The notes: generated by a model from the letters alone, not told the origin. A stretch of 64,000 nucleotides of DNA from Algoriphagus aquimarinus (GCF_007997215.1 NZ_VORW01000002.1:1-64000); one strand, 5' to 3'. Shown: positions 18,757 through 27,095, counted from the first letter of the stretch. Numbers and translations: made by a program.

Positions 18757-19221
18757 ATGAGTATCATGAAAAAAGTATTACTAATTCTTGCGCTGACATT
18801 CTCTTTTGATTGCTTTTCTCAGGAAGTCGAAAAGGCAGAAGTAGCAGCTGTTACCGCTGTGGTCAATCAATTTTTTGAGGCCTTAGAAAAGCAGGATACC
18901 GTTTTGCTAAAACAAGTAGCTTCGATGGAAGGGCAAATCTGGACGGTTAATAATACTGTAAGTCCAGCCAGACAGCGAATGAGGTCATTTAGTGATGATT
19001 TGAAGACTCTTATTTCCAAAAATTCTTTCCTAGAAACTCCCTTGAGTATGGATGTGAAAATCCATGAAGGAATGGCCATGGCTTGGGTTCCTTATGAATT
19101 TAGACTTAATGGGGACTTCTCTCACTGTGGAGTGGATGTCTTTACTTTGGTCAAGAAAGATGATGCATGGAAGATTATCAACCTGACTTATACGATTGAT
19201 AAAGAAGGTTGCGGAAAATAA
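18757..19221 (+). CDS. Secreted NTF2-like/SnoaL-like small protein
   Basis: 154 residues with a signal peptide (about 4-21, ending DCFSQ). The body shows the cone-shaped NTF2 pattern: VVNQFFEALEKQD early in the chain and a conserved late segment VDVFTLVKKDDAWKIINLTY. Such proteins are small binding or lyase-like domains and are common in the Bacteroidota periplasm; no catalytic residues can be named. A second ATG three codons in (18766) is an equally good start. It faces the cytochrome gene at 19258, with only 36 bases between the stops. Confidence 0.68.
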   Translation: MSIMKKVLLILALTFSFDCFSQEVEKAEVAAVTAVVNQFFEALEKQDTVLLKQVASMEGQIWTVNNTVSPARQRMRSFSDDLKTLISKNSFLETPLSMDVKIHEGMAMAWVPYEFRLNGDFSHCGVDVFTLVKKDDAWKIINLTYTIDKEGCGK

Positions 19222-19257
19222 TTTAGAATTATTAATTCAGGATTTGAATTCAATTAC

Positions 19258-19779
19258 TCACTCCTTCAGCTCATACCAGTCAATTCCAGTAAGCGGAATT
19301 CTACGGCCATGTGATTCTTCCGGGGCGTAATTCTCTGCCAAGTAATCCAGAATAATAGCTTCATTTCCACCAAGATCCCACAATCCCTGAGTCTCTTGCA
19401 TCCATACAATCTTGGAATGCCAGCCTTCACGGTTAAAACGATTTTGAAGAATCAGTGCACTGGAGTGACAGGCAGTACAGTTGGCTTTGACAAGCTCCAG
19501 TCCATTCCCTGCAATCAGTCCCGTTTCCACATCTTTGCCATCTACTACCTCAGTACTAAAATCGGCTAATGGTTCAGGGCTAGCTGAGGACAGTTCAGCG
19601 CTGGTAGAATTCAATCGGGTAGAGATTTCTGGTAGAAAAACCAACGAAAGCACAAGACCTACCAAGAGAACTACGACTCCTACCAGTCCAGCTACAGACT
19701 TAATCAATCCATTGAAAAGTTGATAGTTTTCCTTGTCTGAAGTCTTGGGATTATTGTTTGGAAGATTATTCATGTGCAT
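19258..19779 (-). CDS. Membrane-anchored monoheme cytochrome c, partner of the sulfite dehydrogenase
   Basis: 173 residues: a short cytoplasmic start, one membrane segment (about 29-50), a Ser/Pro/Glu-rich linker and a small cytochrome c domain with one heme site CTACH (Cys101, Cys104, His105). Its ATG shares bases with the stop of the upstream molybdoenzyme (TAATG), so translation is coupled. This matches the SorA/SorB or SoxCD plan, in which the molybdenum subunit passes electrons to a cytochrome. It is anchored rather than soluble, so it probably feeds the respiratory chain directly. Confidence 0.8.
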   Translation of the reverse strand: MHMNNLPNNNPKTSDKENYQLFNGLIKSVAGLVGVVVLLVGLVLSLVFLPEISTRLNSTSAELSSASPEPLADFSTEVVDGKDVETGLIAGNGLELVKANCTACHSSALILQNRFNREGWHSKIVWMQETQGLWDLGGNEAIILDYLAENYAPEESHGRRIPLTGIDWYELKE

Positions 19780-21044
19780 TAGCTTACTTTCACCGCGATT
19801 CTGTGACAGGCATTATTTAGATAGCCTTTAGGATTCCAGCCTGGCATCACCATTGGCTGGGAGATTCCTTGATCGTCAGTTGCTTTTGCCCAGATCTCAT
19901 AATATCCTGCTTGAGGGAAATCCAGATCTATAGACCACTGTTGCCAAGCCAAACGATTTGCAGGTTTTTTCAAGGAACATGTTCGCCAGGTAGCCCCGAA
20001 ATCTGTGGTCACTTGCATTTCTTTAATTTCCTGTTCACCAGCCCAAGCATGTCCTCGTACGTTTAATTTTTTCGATTTGTCAAACATCGCCCCGGATTTT
20101 GGGTGAGTGATGATCGATTTTACAGGCATGGACTCTATTATTTTCATATCCTCCTCTGGCACCTTATCTCCTGGAGCTATTGGATACTTTGGAACACGAT
20201 AGGCGTCACCCATCATTTTCTCACCATCATGCACTTTGTTTCTTACCACTAGTTTATGAAGCCACTTGCCAGACACGGAAGCTGGCCAGCCGCCGCAAAC
20301 CAAGCGAAGTGGGAATCCATGTTGAAGAGGAATATCTTTTCCATTAAGCGCCCAAGCCAGTAATGTTTCGTCTTGCATTGCTTTGGACATAGGAGCACCT
20401 CGGGAGATCACAACTTTGTTTGGGTCGCCGTTTAGATGTTTGTCTTTTCCATAATACCCCACATAGACAGCATCAGATTTGATGCCGACATCAGCCAGTA
20501 CATCTTTCAATCTTACGCCGGTCCATTCTGAACAATACACGGCTCCTTCTTCCCATTGATTTCCAGATGCAGGAGGATAAAAGCCAGCTCGGCCATTCCC
20601 ACCACATTCAAGAACTAGTTGATAAGTATAGGCTTTGAACTTCTTTTTGAGCTCATCGAGCGTGTATGTTTTTTCCTTGGTGACTGATTCACCACCAATA
20701 GTCAAAGTCCAGTTTGCTGCGTCAACATCTTCTGGCATCAGTCCGTTATTTCTGATGAAAATATTGGAAAATGGAGTTACAGCATCATCTAACAGATGTG
20801 GCATAGGCTCTACATTCCAAGGCTTTTCATTACGGATAATCATGTCTTTGCTTTTGCCTTTCATAGGATCAAAGTCTGCAGGCAAGCCCACAGGAATATA
20901 ATCTCTAGGCATACTGGCAGCGTGAACTATATCTGCGCCCAAAACCGTCGCCATTGCTGCTAAGGCACTTTTTTGTAAAAATGCTCGTCTATCTTGGGTA
21001 TTAGTAGTTTTATTTTTCGAGCTGTTCAAGTCGGATTTTGACAT
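19779..21044 (-). CDS. Sulfite oxidase-family molybdopterin oxidoreductase (sulfite dehydrogenase)
   Basis: 421 residues. The Tat signal contains DRRAFLQKSALAA (twin Arg at 19-20). A sulfite-oxidase Mo-pterin domain follows, with the expected molybdenum ligand Cys147 in LECGGNGR, then a dimerisation domain at the C-terminus (about 300-420). The enzyme oxidises sulfite to sulfate, or a related sulfur compound as SoxC does, in the periplasm. It is the first gene of a two-gene operon with its cytochrome. A related non-sulfite member of the superfamily cannot be excluded from sequence alone. Confidence 0.83.
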   Translation of the reverse strand: MSKSDLNSSKNKTTNTQDRRAFLQKSALAAMATVLGADIVHAASMPRDYIPVGLPADFDPMKGKSKDMIIRNEKPWNVEPMPHLLDDAVTPFSNIFIRNNGLMPEDVDAANWTLTIGGESVTKEKTYTLDELKKKFKAYTYQLVLECGGNGRAGFYPPASGNQWEEGAVYCSEWTGVRLKDVLADVGIKSDAVYVGYYGKDKHLNGDPNKVVISRGAPMSKAMQDETLLAWALNGKDIPLQHGFPLRLVCGGWPASVSGKWLHKLVVRNKVHDGEKMMGDAYRVPKYPIAPGDKVPEEDMKIIESMPVKSIITHPKSGAMFDKSKKLNVRGHAWAGEQEIKEMQVTTDFGATWRTCSLKKPANRLAWQQWSIDLDFPQAGYYEIWAKATDDQGISQPMVMPGWNPKGYLNNACHRIAVKVS

Positions 21045-21165
21045 GTCAGGAATAGGTTACAAAGTTATCTATAGATAAAGTAAAGGGTCTTAGTGCTCAT
21101 TTCCTATCTCTACTCACACTTTTCCATAGGTGGATATGAAAATAATCAAGAAAACCGGAAGGAAT

Positions 21166-21194
21166 CGTATTGAGTACTTTCAGTATTCAATACG
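21166..21194. promoter_or_regulatory. Inverted repeat in the divergent sulfite dehydrogenase/DoxX spacer
   Basis: The arms CGTATTGA and TCAATACG (perfect 8 bp) enclose a further partly paired TACT/AGTA. It sits 122 bases upstream of the sulfite dehydrogenase start and 115 bases upstream of the DoxX-like gene. An operator or a weak terminator is possible; no regulator is adjacent. Confidence 0.35.
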
Positions 21195-21308
21195 AGCAGT
21201 TTGATATGCAATTCACTGGTTCGCAAAGCGCCTGTACTTTGTCATTATGCTACCCCGTAGAAAAGTAGGGGAGTATTGATATTTGAGAGTCATTTAAAGC
21301 TCGAAAAT

Positions 21309-21695
21309 ATGGATGTTACAAAAAGAAACAAGATCATTTTCTGGTCAGCCACTACCTTTATTTTCCTTTTCGAAGGAGTAATGCCAGCACTTACTTCGCA
21401 AACTGAATTAGCCAAAGAAGGTGCGCGGCATTTAGGCTACCCCATGTATTTTGGAAATGCTCTGGTGATTTTTAAAGTTTGCGGATCACTGATCCTAATG
21501 ATTCAAAAATTTCCTAAACGCGTGAAAGAATGGGCATATGCAGGTTTTACCTTTGATTTTATTTTTGCCTGCATTAGCCACTACGCCATAGATGGTTTTG
21601 GTTTTCAAACGATATTTCCTCTTATCATTTTGGCGGTTCTAATGGTTTCTTATATCTATTACCACAAACTTAATTCACCCGTAAAAGCCTTTTAA
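21309..21695 (+). CDS. DoxX-like small membrane protein
   Basis: 128 residues from ATG 21309; an ATG at 21276 adds 11 hydrophilic residues. Four membrane helices are visible, with FLFEGVMPALT in the first, GYPMYFGNALVIFKVCGSLIL in the second and third, and FIFACISHYAIDG in the fourth, the usual DoxX-like_family pattern. These proteins are linked to quinone redox processes or thiosulfate oxidation in some organisms. The neighbouring sulfite dehydrogenase makes a respiratory link attractive but unproven. Confidence 0.65.
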   Translation: MDVTKRNKIIFWSATTFIFLFEGVMPALTSQTELAKEGARHLGYPMYFGNALVIFKVCGSLILMIQKFPKRVKEWAYAGFTFDFIFACISHYAIDGFGFQTIFPLIILAVLMVSYIYYHKLNSPVKAF

Positions 21696-21743
21696 GTCAC
21701 TCTGCATTTATATCTTTAGCTGTAGACTAAACATCGAAAGACA

Positions 21744-23342
21744 TTGATACAGCAACCATTGCCCCGATTTTTTCAGATTGATAAACTTTATTTCCTATTA
21801 ATAGCATCCTTCTTTTTCGCTTTTGGCTGCACTACCGAAACTGTTCAGCAGGAAGAAGAAAAGACCTATACAAACCCGGTGATAATGGGGGATTTTCCCG
21901 ATCCATCTATTATAAGAGTGGAGGATACCTTTTATGCTGTTGGAACAACCAATGATTTTGCTCCAAATTACCCAATTTATGAATCTACTGATTTGGTAAA
22001 CTGGACTCGAATTGCATCTGTATTTAGCGAGCCTCCTGCTTGGGCAAGTGAAGATTTTTGGGCGCCGGAGTTATTCTACAAAGAAGGTACTTTCTATGTG
22101 TACTACACGACTAAACGAAAGGATAACGGAATTGCCTGCATAGGCGTGGCAACTGCAGAAGATATTACCAAGGGATTTACGGATCATGGGATTATTATTG
22201 AATGGGGAGAAGAAGCGATCGATGCCTATGTTTTCCAAGATGAGGACGATAAGCTTTATATTTCATGGAAAGCGTATGGATTGACCGAGGGTCGAGATAT
22301 TGAGATTTTGTCTTCAGAATTAAGCGCTGACGGTTTGAGTTTGGTTGGCGAACACTGGACACTGACTGATTTCACACAAGGATGGACTGGCGCTGGAGAT
22401 GAAGGACAGTCGATTGTGAAGCGGGGAGAATACTACTACATGTTTTATTCGATTGGTGGTTGCTGTGATAATAAGTGTGACTATCGTGTGATGGTGTCCC
22501 GCTCGAAAGATCTTCATGAAGGTTGGGAGCAGTTCCCCGAACCAATTTTGCAAGGTGGAGAAGAATGGCGCTGCCCAGGTCATGGCACGTTGGTGCAGAC
22601 GGCGGACAACAGAGATTTCTACATGTATCATTCATATAACGCGACGGATTTTGAATTTATAGGAAGACAAGGGATGTTGGATGAGATTGTTTGGGATGAG
22701 GAGACCGCTTGGCCTCATTTCAAAAATGGAAATACACCTTCAGAAGAAGCGTTATTGCCTTTTCAGAATACCCAGCAGGAAAAAATTACGAACTGGGAAG
22801 ATGACTCTTCTTCAGATAAGAATCTTGCTTTTTGGGAATGGGATGTAAAAGTAGCAAAGCCGAATGCGAAACTTGAGAATGGAGAACTGCTGATTTTACC
22901 TTCTCATACAGGAGTGAATTTCTTAGGACTTCGTCCAAAAATGGGTGATTATTCCATGGTTACGGAGGTCAAACTTTCTGAATCACAAAATGGAATAGGC
23001 GTTTATAGCAATCAAGAGCATGTATTAGCTATTACTACCAGCAATTCTGAAGTGCAGGTGTATAAAATTCAAGAAGGAAATAAGGAAGTATTGGCTAAAG
23101 AAAGTAGTACTGGAATTGCATCCATCTTTCTGAAATATGAAGCTCGAGATGGTCGCTACTACAAGTTCTACTGGTCAACGGATGAAACAAACTGGCAGGA
23201 GATGAAAATTGGAAACGCTGAGGAGTTCGATGCCTCCTTTATTGCTCAATGGGGTTTCTCCCCAAGAGCAGGATTTATTGTTGACGGGAAAAGTACCTCT
23301 CCAGCTGTCTATTCATTTTTGAAAGTAGGGTATGTGAAGTAG
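21744..23342 (+). CDS. Glycoside hydrolase family 43 lipoprotein with C-terminal beta-sandwich
   Basis: 532 residues, TTG start. A lipoprotein signal ends at FAFGC (about residue 29). The GH43 propeller covers about 42-330: general-base Asp in MGDFPDPSIIRVEDTFYAVG, second Asp in EEAIDAYVFQDEDDK, general-acid Glu in GAGDEGQSIVKRGEYYYMFY. A C-terminal sandwich of the DUF1349/GH43-C2 type (about 340-530) ends in VYSFLKVGYVK. It probably acts on arabinoxylan-like side chains outside the cell. A diverged copy of its last 45 codons sits at 24724-24867, beyond the mercury operon. Confidence 0.85.
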   Translation: MIQQPLPRFFQIDKLYFLLIASFFFAFGCTTETVQQEEEKTYTNPVIMGDFPDPSIIRVEDTFYAVGTTNDFAPNYPIYESTDLVNWTRIASVFSEPPAWASEDFWAPELFYKEGTFYVYYTTKRKDNGIACIGVATAEDITKGFTDHGIIIEWGEEAIDAYVFQDEDDKLYISWKAYGLTEGRDIEILSSELSADGLSLVGEHWTLTDFTQGWTGAGDEGQSIVKRGEYYYMFYSIGGCCDNKCDYRVMVSRSKDLHEGWEQFPEPILQGGEEWRCPGHGTLVQTADNRDFYMYHSYNATDFEFIGRQGMLDEIVWDEETAWPHFKNGNTPSEEALLPFQNTQQEKITNWEDDSSSDKNLAFWEWDVKVAKPNAKLENGELLILPSHTGVNFLGLRPKMGDYSMVTEVKLSESQNGIGVYSNQEHVLAITTSNSEVQVYKIQEGNKEVLAKESSTGIASIFLKYEARDGRYYKFYWSTDETNWQEMKIGNAEEFDASFIAQWGFSPRAGFIVDGKSTSPAVYSFLKVGYVK

Positions 23343-23388
23343 GAGTGGGCTGAATGATTTAATTACTGACTGGTCTACCTGAACTTGT

Positions 23389-23598
23389 TTAAGAACAGCA
23401 GCTTTTATTCTCTTGCATAGGAGGGCACATTACAGTCCCATAACTGCAGTACACACAACAGTCTCCCGGTATTGGTTTAATTACACTTTTGCAGTTTTCA
23501 CATTCGTAAAAGAATTGACAAGCATCTGTGGGCATTTCTTCTTCCTTTTTATGTCCACAGTTTGGGCAGGTAATAATTGATTTTGTTAGTACGTCCAT
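23389..23598 (-). CDS. GDCCVxC-type Cys-rich protein of the mercury operon
   Basis: 69 residues from ATG 23598, one base after the merTP stop; longer starts would overlap merTP. A zinc-finger-like start (CPNCGHKK, Cys11/14), further CxxC at 33/36, then the family motif GDCCVYC (45-51), CPP and a terminal CCS. Some members of this family carry selenocysteine; here all positions are cysteine. It is commonly found after merT in Bacteroidota mer operons and probably binds or relays Hg(II) or a related ion in the cytoplasm. The function is inferred from context. Confidence 0.75.
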   Translation of the reverse strand: MDVLTKSIITCPNCGHKKEEEMPTDACQFFYECENCKSVIKPIPGDCCVYCSYGTVMCPPMQENKSCCS

Positions 23599-23599
23599 T

Positions 23600-24214
23600 T
23601 CACTTAATATTTGTCTCAATAACTTTATATCCTGTTCCATCAATTGCTTTTTGTATGTCAGCAAGAGTTGTTTTAGAACTGTCAAATTCCACAACCGCAT
23701 TCTTGTCCTCGTAAGAGGCAGTAGCCACTATTATTCCTGGTAGTTTATTTACTTCGTGTTGTACATGCTCAGCACAACTTGTACATGTCATTCCGTCAAT
23801 TGAAAATTCAACTTTTTGAATATTCGACTCTTTAACAATGACTATTTCTTTCTCTGATTTTGGATAAAAAATGTGTGCGTAGTCAGGAAATGAAATCATT
23901 GTCACTGCAAACAATGTCGCTATTCCTAAGAATGTTTTGGTTTGTATAAATTTCCTTTTCTCATCGGTTGCGCATTCACAGTCAATTTCCTTTTGTGTAT
24001 CTGTTTCTTTCGGAAATAGTTTTTGATACCAAGCAAAACCAAGGGCTAAAACTGTCAGCCCAATCAAATAAGGTCTAAAAGGATCTACCCAAGAAAATGT
24101 TGAAGCAATTCCACTGGTTCCTGCGATTAGAGCTAAAACAGGAGTAATACAGCATAATGAAGCTGTAATTGCAGTTAGCATACCTGCACCAATTATTTTG
24201 TTTTCACTTTTCAT
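23600..24214 (-). CDS. merTP: Mercuric transporter MerT fused to a MerP-like HMA domain (MerTP)
   Basis: 204 residues. A MerT-type membrane part with the vicinal Cys21-Cys22 pair in the first helix (SLCCITP), a cytosolic pair Cys79/Cys81 (CEC), a third helix (about 93-110), and a periplasmic HMA domain with GMTCTSC (Cys144/Cys147). In the MerT/MerP system the HMA part hands Hg(II) to the membrane cysteines for import. Fusion of both parts in one chain is known in Bacteroidota. The start overlaps the arsR stop by 4 bases. No mercuric reductase (merA) is present in the window. Confidence 0.85.
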   Translation of the reverse strand: MKSENKIIGAGMLTAITASLCCITPVLALIAGTSGIASTFSWVDPFRPYLIGLTVLALGFAWYQKLFPKETDTQKEIDCECATDEKRKFIQTKTFLGIATLFAVTMISFPDYAHIFYPKSEKEIVIVKESNIQKVEFSIDGMTCTSCAEHVQHEVNKLPGIIVATASYEDKNAVVEFDSSKTTLADIQKAIDGTGYKVIETNIK

Positions 24215-24585
24215 CCCGGTATTAAGGTTTTGTTGTTGTCTAGGATCTCAAAAAATGGATTTAGGAGCTTTTCATATTCAGGTGTCAGTGAGTAAAAGAT
24301 CGTTTGGGCTTCTCTCTCAGTTTCTAAAAGATTTCGGTCTTTCATTTTTCTTAAGTGTTGAGAAATAGCGGAAATATTCATTCCCAAAATATCACTCAAA
24401 TCACAGACGCAAAGTTTTTTTTCCTCAAAGAGTAAGTAAAGTATTTTAAGTCTCACACTATTTCCGGCTAATGAAAGTCCATTTGCTAGGTGGTCAAATG
24501 AGTCATTTAAATCCGTAACCGTGTCTTTACAACGATTTATTTGTTCAAAATCAGCCTGCTGCCTTATGCAAGAATTGTTTCCCAT
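24211..24585 (-). CDS. ArsR/SmtB-family metalloregulator of the mer operon
   Basis: 124 residues. Winged helix-turn-helix with the ArsR metal motif KLCVCDL (Cys59/Cys61) in the alpha-3 region and the recognition helix NISAISQHLRKMKDRNLL. Extra cysteines at 6 and 19 may complete the metal site. As in other ArsR-type repressors, metal binding would release it from DNA. It is the first gene of the operon and lies 23 bases from a palindrome that fits its operator. Hg(II) is the likely inducer given merTP; many mer operons use MerR instead, so the ArsR type is notable. Confidence 0.85.
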   Translation of the reverse strand: MGNNSCIRQQADFEQINRCKDTVTDLNDSFDHLANGLSLAGNSVRLKILYLLFEEKKLCVCDLSDILGMNISAISQHLRKMKDRNLLETEREAQTIFYSLTPEYEKLLNPFFEILDNNKTLIPG

Positions 24586-24608
24586 AGCACAAGGTTACAT
24601 TTACTCCT

Positions 24609-24630
24609 TATTTAAGCAAATACTTAAATA
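24609..24630. promoter_or_regulatory. Candidate ArsR-type operator of the mer operon
   Basis: Perfect 8-bp inverted repeat TATTTAAG-CAAATA-CTTAAATA, 23 bases before the arsR start. Its A/T-rich symmetric form matches the general style of SmtB/ArsR operators. Binding here would block the promoter of the minus-strand operon. Confidence 0.55.
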
Positions 24631-24723
24631 CAAAATTGTGATTAGAAGGCCGAAGAGAAAATATTCATAATCGGGTGTTAATCTGAGTCTTTGATTCCTC
24701 GGCATATCAGCTTGGCAGCAATA

Positions 24724-24867
24724 CAAGTTGAAAATACGGATGAGTTCGAGGTTTCCTTTATTGCTCAATGGGGTTTCTCGCCAAGAGTAGGATTTAGTGT
24801 CGATGGGCAAAGTTCCAAGTCGGCTAGCTATTCGTTCTTTAAAGTTTGGTATGTGAAGAAGAGTTAA
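24724..24867 (+). pseudogene. Remnant of the 3' end of a GH43 gene
   Basis: 47 codons and a stop with no start. The peptide contains DEF, SFIAQWGFSPR, GF, VDG, YSF and KVWYVK, matching the end of the GH43 at 21744-23342 (EEF, SFIAQWGFSPR, GF, VDG, YSF, KVGYVK) with about a dozen substitutions. It is the tail of a second, diverged GH43 copy whose body is gone. The mer operon lies between the intact gene and this tail. Confidence 0.75.
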
Positions 24868-24896
24868 ATAAGAATAAGAGATTTGGTTTCATTTAT

Positions 24897-25406
24897 TCAA
24901 TACTCCCAGTCCACATGAATAGGCTTTTCCATCCAAGGAAACATAATGATCGAAAAAGAGAAAGGAGCTTGGTTAATCAATACATCAAAGGCTCTTTTTT
25001 CTACCCTTAATTCCCAGTGATCTTGGTATTCGGTGAGCAGTCCATCGCGAACCAACCAATTCCCTCTAAAGCCTTCGACCGAAGAATCTCCAATTGCTGG
25101 CCAGTGACCAATAACTGCTTTAATAAGCCCCTCAATAAGTTCTGAGTTTTCTTGAGTAATGGAAATAAAAGTTTTTAAAGGAATCGATATAGGTAACCCA
25201 CAAAGAATCTTATTTAAAGGAAGGAATTCTTCTTCTGCAAATGAGTTACCTGTTGCCAAAAATTGAAGGTATTGAACAGCATCTGATTGGCTATACTCAT
25301 CAATAAATTTTCCATTTTGAATAAGCCCAAGTCGCTCAAATAGGGTTGGGAAAAAGGTATTTAGTAAAACTAGTCCTGTATTTCTTACGGCTATTGCTTG
25401 ATTCAT
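24897..25406 (-). CDS. Orphan C-terminal domain of a contractile injection system tape-measure protein
   Basis: 169 residues. The pattern RNTGLVLLNTFFPTLFERLG, then LNKILCGLPIS, LIKAVIGHWPAIGDSS, GFRGNWLVRDGLL and FSIIMFPWMEKPIHVDWEY matches the conserved C-terminal region of CIS tape-measure (CIS_TMP) proteins, which set the length of the inner tube of extracellular contractile injection systems. Full proteins are several times longer. Here the ATG at 25406 is preceded by an in-frame stop two codons upstream, so this is a free-standing domain. No sheath, tube, baseplate or ATPase gene is in the window. It may be a relic or a self-standing gene. Confidence 0.65.
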   Translation of the reverse strand: MNQAIAVRNTGLVLLNTFFPTLFERLGLIQNGKFIDEYSQSDAVQYLQFLATGNSFAEEEFLPLNKILCGLPISIPLKTFISITQENSELIEGLIKAVIGHWPAIGDSSVEGFRGNWLVRDGLLTEYQDHWELRVEKRAFDVLINQAPFSFSIIMFPWMEKPIHVDWEY

Positions 25407-25628
25407 AAATTAGGTTTTTGAGGTTCTTGTGAAATCTTACTTAGGTAAGCTACAATTTCTTAATAAAATTGTTTCTGTTTGAAAAATCAGCTTTGGCGTA
25501 GATTCATTTTAGTGAAATAGATAATTGGCTTTTTATAATGATTAGGATTGTATTCCCCAAACACCGCAAGATTCGGGTTTTGCTATTCTATGAATCAACC
25601 TACTTTTGGGTAACCTAGCATTTAGATC

Positions 25629-26477
25629 ATGAGCGAAAGCCAGTCCATCAATTACCAGCGTATTGCCGAGGCGATTGTTTATATACAAGCTAATTTCAAA
25701 AGCCAACCCTCCTTGGAGGAAATTGCCGCACAAGTACATCTGAGTCCTTTTCACTTCCAGCGCATGTTTAGCGATTGGGCAGGGGTGAGCCCAAAGAAGT
25801 TTATGCAGTATCTCAGCGTGGAATATGCTAAGCAGCTTTTGCAAGGTAAGGAAGCTACTCTATTTGAAGCGGCGCAAGAAACCGGACTCTCTGGGACGGG
25901 AAGGCTTCATGATTTGTTTGTGAAAATTGAGGGCATGACTCCAGGCGAATTCAAGAATGGGGGAGAGAACCTCCAGATCAATTACAGCTTTGCAGAAAGT
26001 CCTTTCGGAGAAATCATAGTGGCTTCTACGCCCAAAGGAATCTGTCACTTGGCCTTTTTCTCAGATCAATCAGAAGGAGAAGCAACCATGAGAACCCGCT
26101 TCCCGAATGCGTCTTATCATCGGTTGGTGGATAAAATTCAACAGGAAGCCTTGTATATTTTTCAGCATGATTGGAACAAACTCAATCAGATCAAGTTGCA
26201 TTTACATGGCACTCCATTTCAATTGAAAGTTTGGGATGCGCTGCTAAAGATCCCAATGGGAAACCTGACTACTTATGGTAGCATAGCTGGAGAAATAGAA
26301 AAACCGAAGGCATCCCGAGCCATTGGAACTGCTATCGGGAGTAATCCTGTGGCTTTTCTGATTCCTTGCCATCGAGTGATTCAGTCCAGTGGTAAAATCG
26401 GCGGCTACATGTGGGGGAATACCAGGAAGTCTGCAATTATAGGTTGGGAAGCGGCTCAACTAAACGGAGAAGTTTAA
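25629..26477 (+). CDS. AraC-type HTH fused to O6-methylguanine-DNA methyltransferase (Ada-like)
   Basis: 282 residues. An AraC-type helix-turn-helix pair covers about 10-108, followed by the suicide alkyltransferase domain with the acceptor Cys247 in IPCHRVI and the RAIGTAIGSNP segment before it. The N-terminal zinc phosphotriester-sensing domain of E. coli Ada is absent, so activation must differ or the HTH may be used constitutively. It repairs O6-alkylguanine and probably controls the alkB gene that follows 9 bases later. The ATG at 25629 gives a full-length HTH. Confidence 0.87.
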   Translation: MSESQSINYQRIAEAIVYIQANFKSQPSLEEIAAQVHLSPFHFQRMFSDWAGVSPKKFMQYLSVEYAKQLLQGKEATLFEAAQETGLSGTGRLHDLFVKIEGMTPGEFKNGGENLQINYSFAESPFGEIIVASTPKGICHLAFFSDQSEGEATMRTRFPNASYHRLVDKIQQEALYIFQHDWNKLNQIKLHLHGTPFQLKVWDALLKIPMGNLTTYGSIAGEIEKPKASRAIGTAIGSNPVAFLIPCHRVIQSSGKIGGYMWGNTRKSAIIGWEAAQLNGEV

Positions 26478-26486
26478 GAAACAAAA

Positions 26487-27095
26487 ATGGATTTATTCAA
26501 TCAGGATTCGGTCAAAGATGTAAATCTGCTTCCCAAAGACGGTACGGTGAATTACTATGGCAAGATTATGCCTACGGCTAAGGCTTTGACCTACCTAGAC
26601 TATTTGCTGAACCAGATTCAATGGAAGAATGATGTGGCGATTATTTTTGGTAAACGAATAGAAACCAAGCGGAAAGTAGCTTGGTATGCCGAAAAGCCTT
26701 TTGAATACACTTATTCCAATAACACCAAAACGGCATTGCCATGGACTAAGGAATTGTTGGAGCTAAAGGAGTTGGTAGAAAAGAAGACGGGGGAAACTTT
26801 CAATTCCTGCTTGCTGAATTTATATCACAATGGGAGTGAGGGGATGGCGTGGCATAGCGACGGAGAAATGGATCTAAAAAAAGACGGTGCCATTGCTTCG
26901 GTAAGTTTTGGAGCCGACCGGAAATTTGCCTTCAAACATAAAGTAACCAAAGAGACAGTCTCACAGATTTTAGAAAACGGAAGTTTGCTGGTGATGAAAG
27001 GAACTACCCAGACACACTGGGTGCATAGACTACCGCCTACAAAGCTGGTTTCTAAACCCAGAGTTAATTTGACTTTCCGGACGATTGTGAAGTGA
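26487..27095 (+). CDS. alkB: AlkB-type alpha-ketoglutarate/Fe(II) dioxygenase
   Basis: 202 residues. The jelly-roll iron ligands are His123 and Asp125 (AWHSDGE) and His180 (HWVHRLPP), with the 2-oxoglutarate-binding arginines in PRVNLTFRTI. It removes 1-methyladenine and 3-methylcytosine from DNA or RNA by oxidative demethylation. It lies 9 bases after the Ada-like gene and belongs to the same alkylation-repair operon. Closer to the AlkBH2/3-like type than to E. coli AlkB by its LYHNGSEGMAWHSD segment. Confidence 0.88.
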   Translation: MDLFNQDSVKDVNLLPKDGTVNYYGKIMPTAKALTYLDYLLNQIQWKNDVAIIFGKRIETKRKVAWYAEKPFEYTYSNNTKTALPWTKELLELKELVEKKTGETFNSCLLNLYHNGSEGMAWHSDGEMDLKKDGAIASVSFGADRKFAFKHKVTKETVSQILENGSLLVMKGTTQTHWVHRLPPTKLVSKPRVNLTFRTIVK

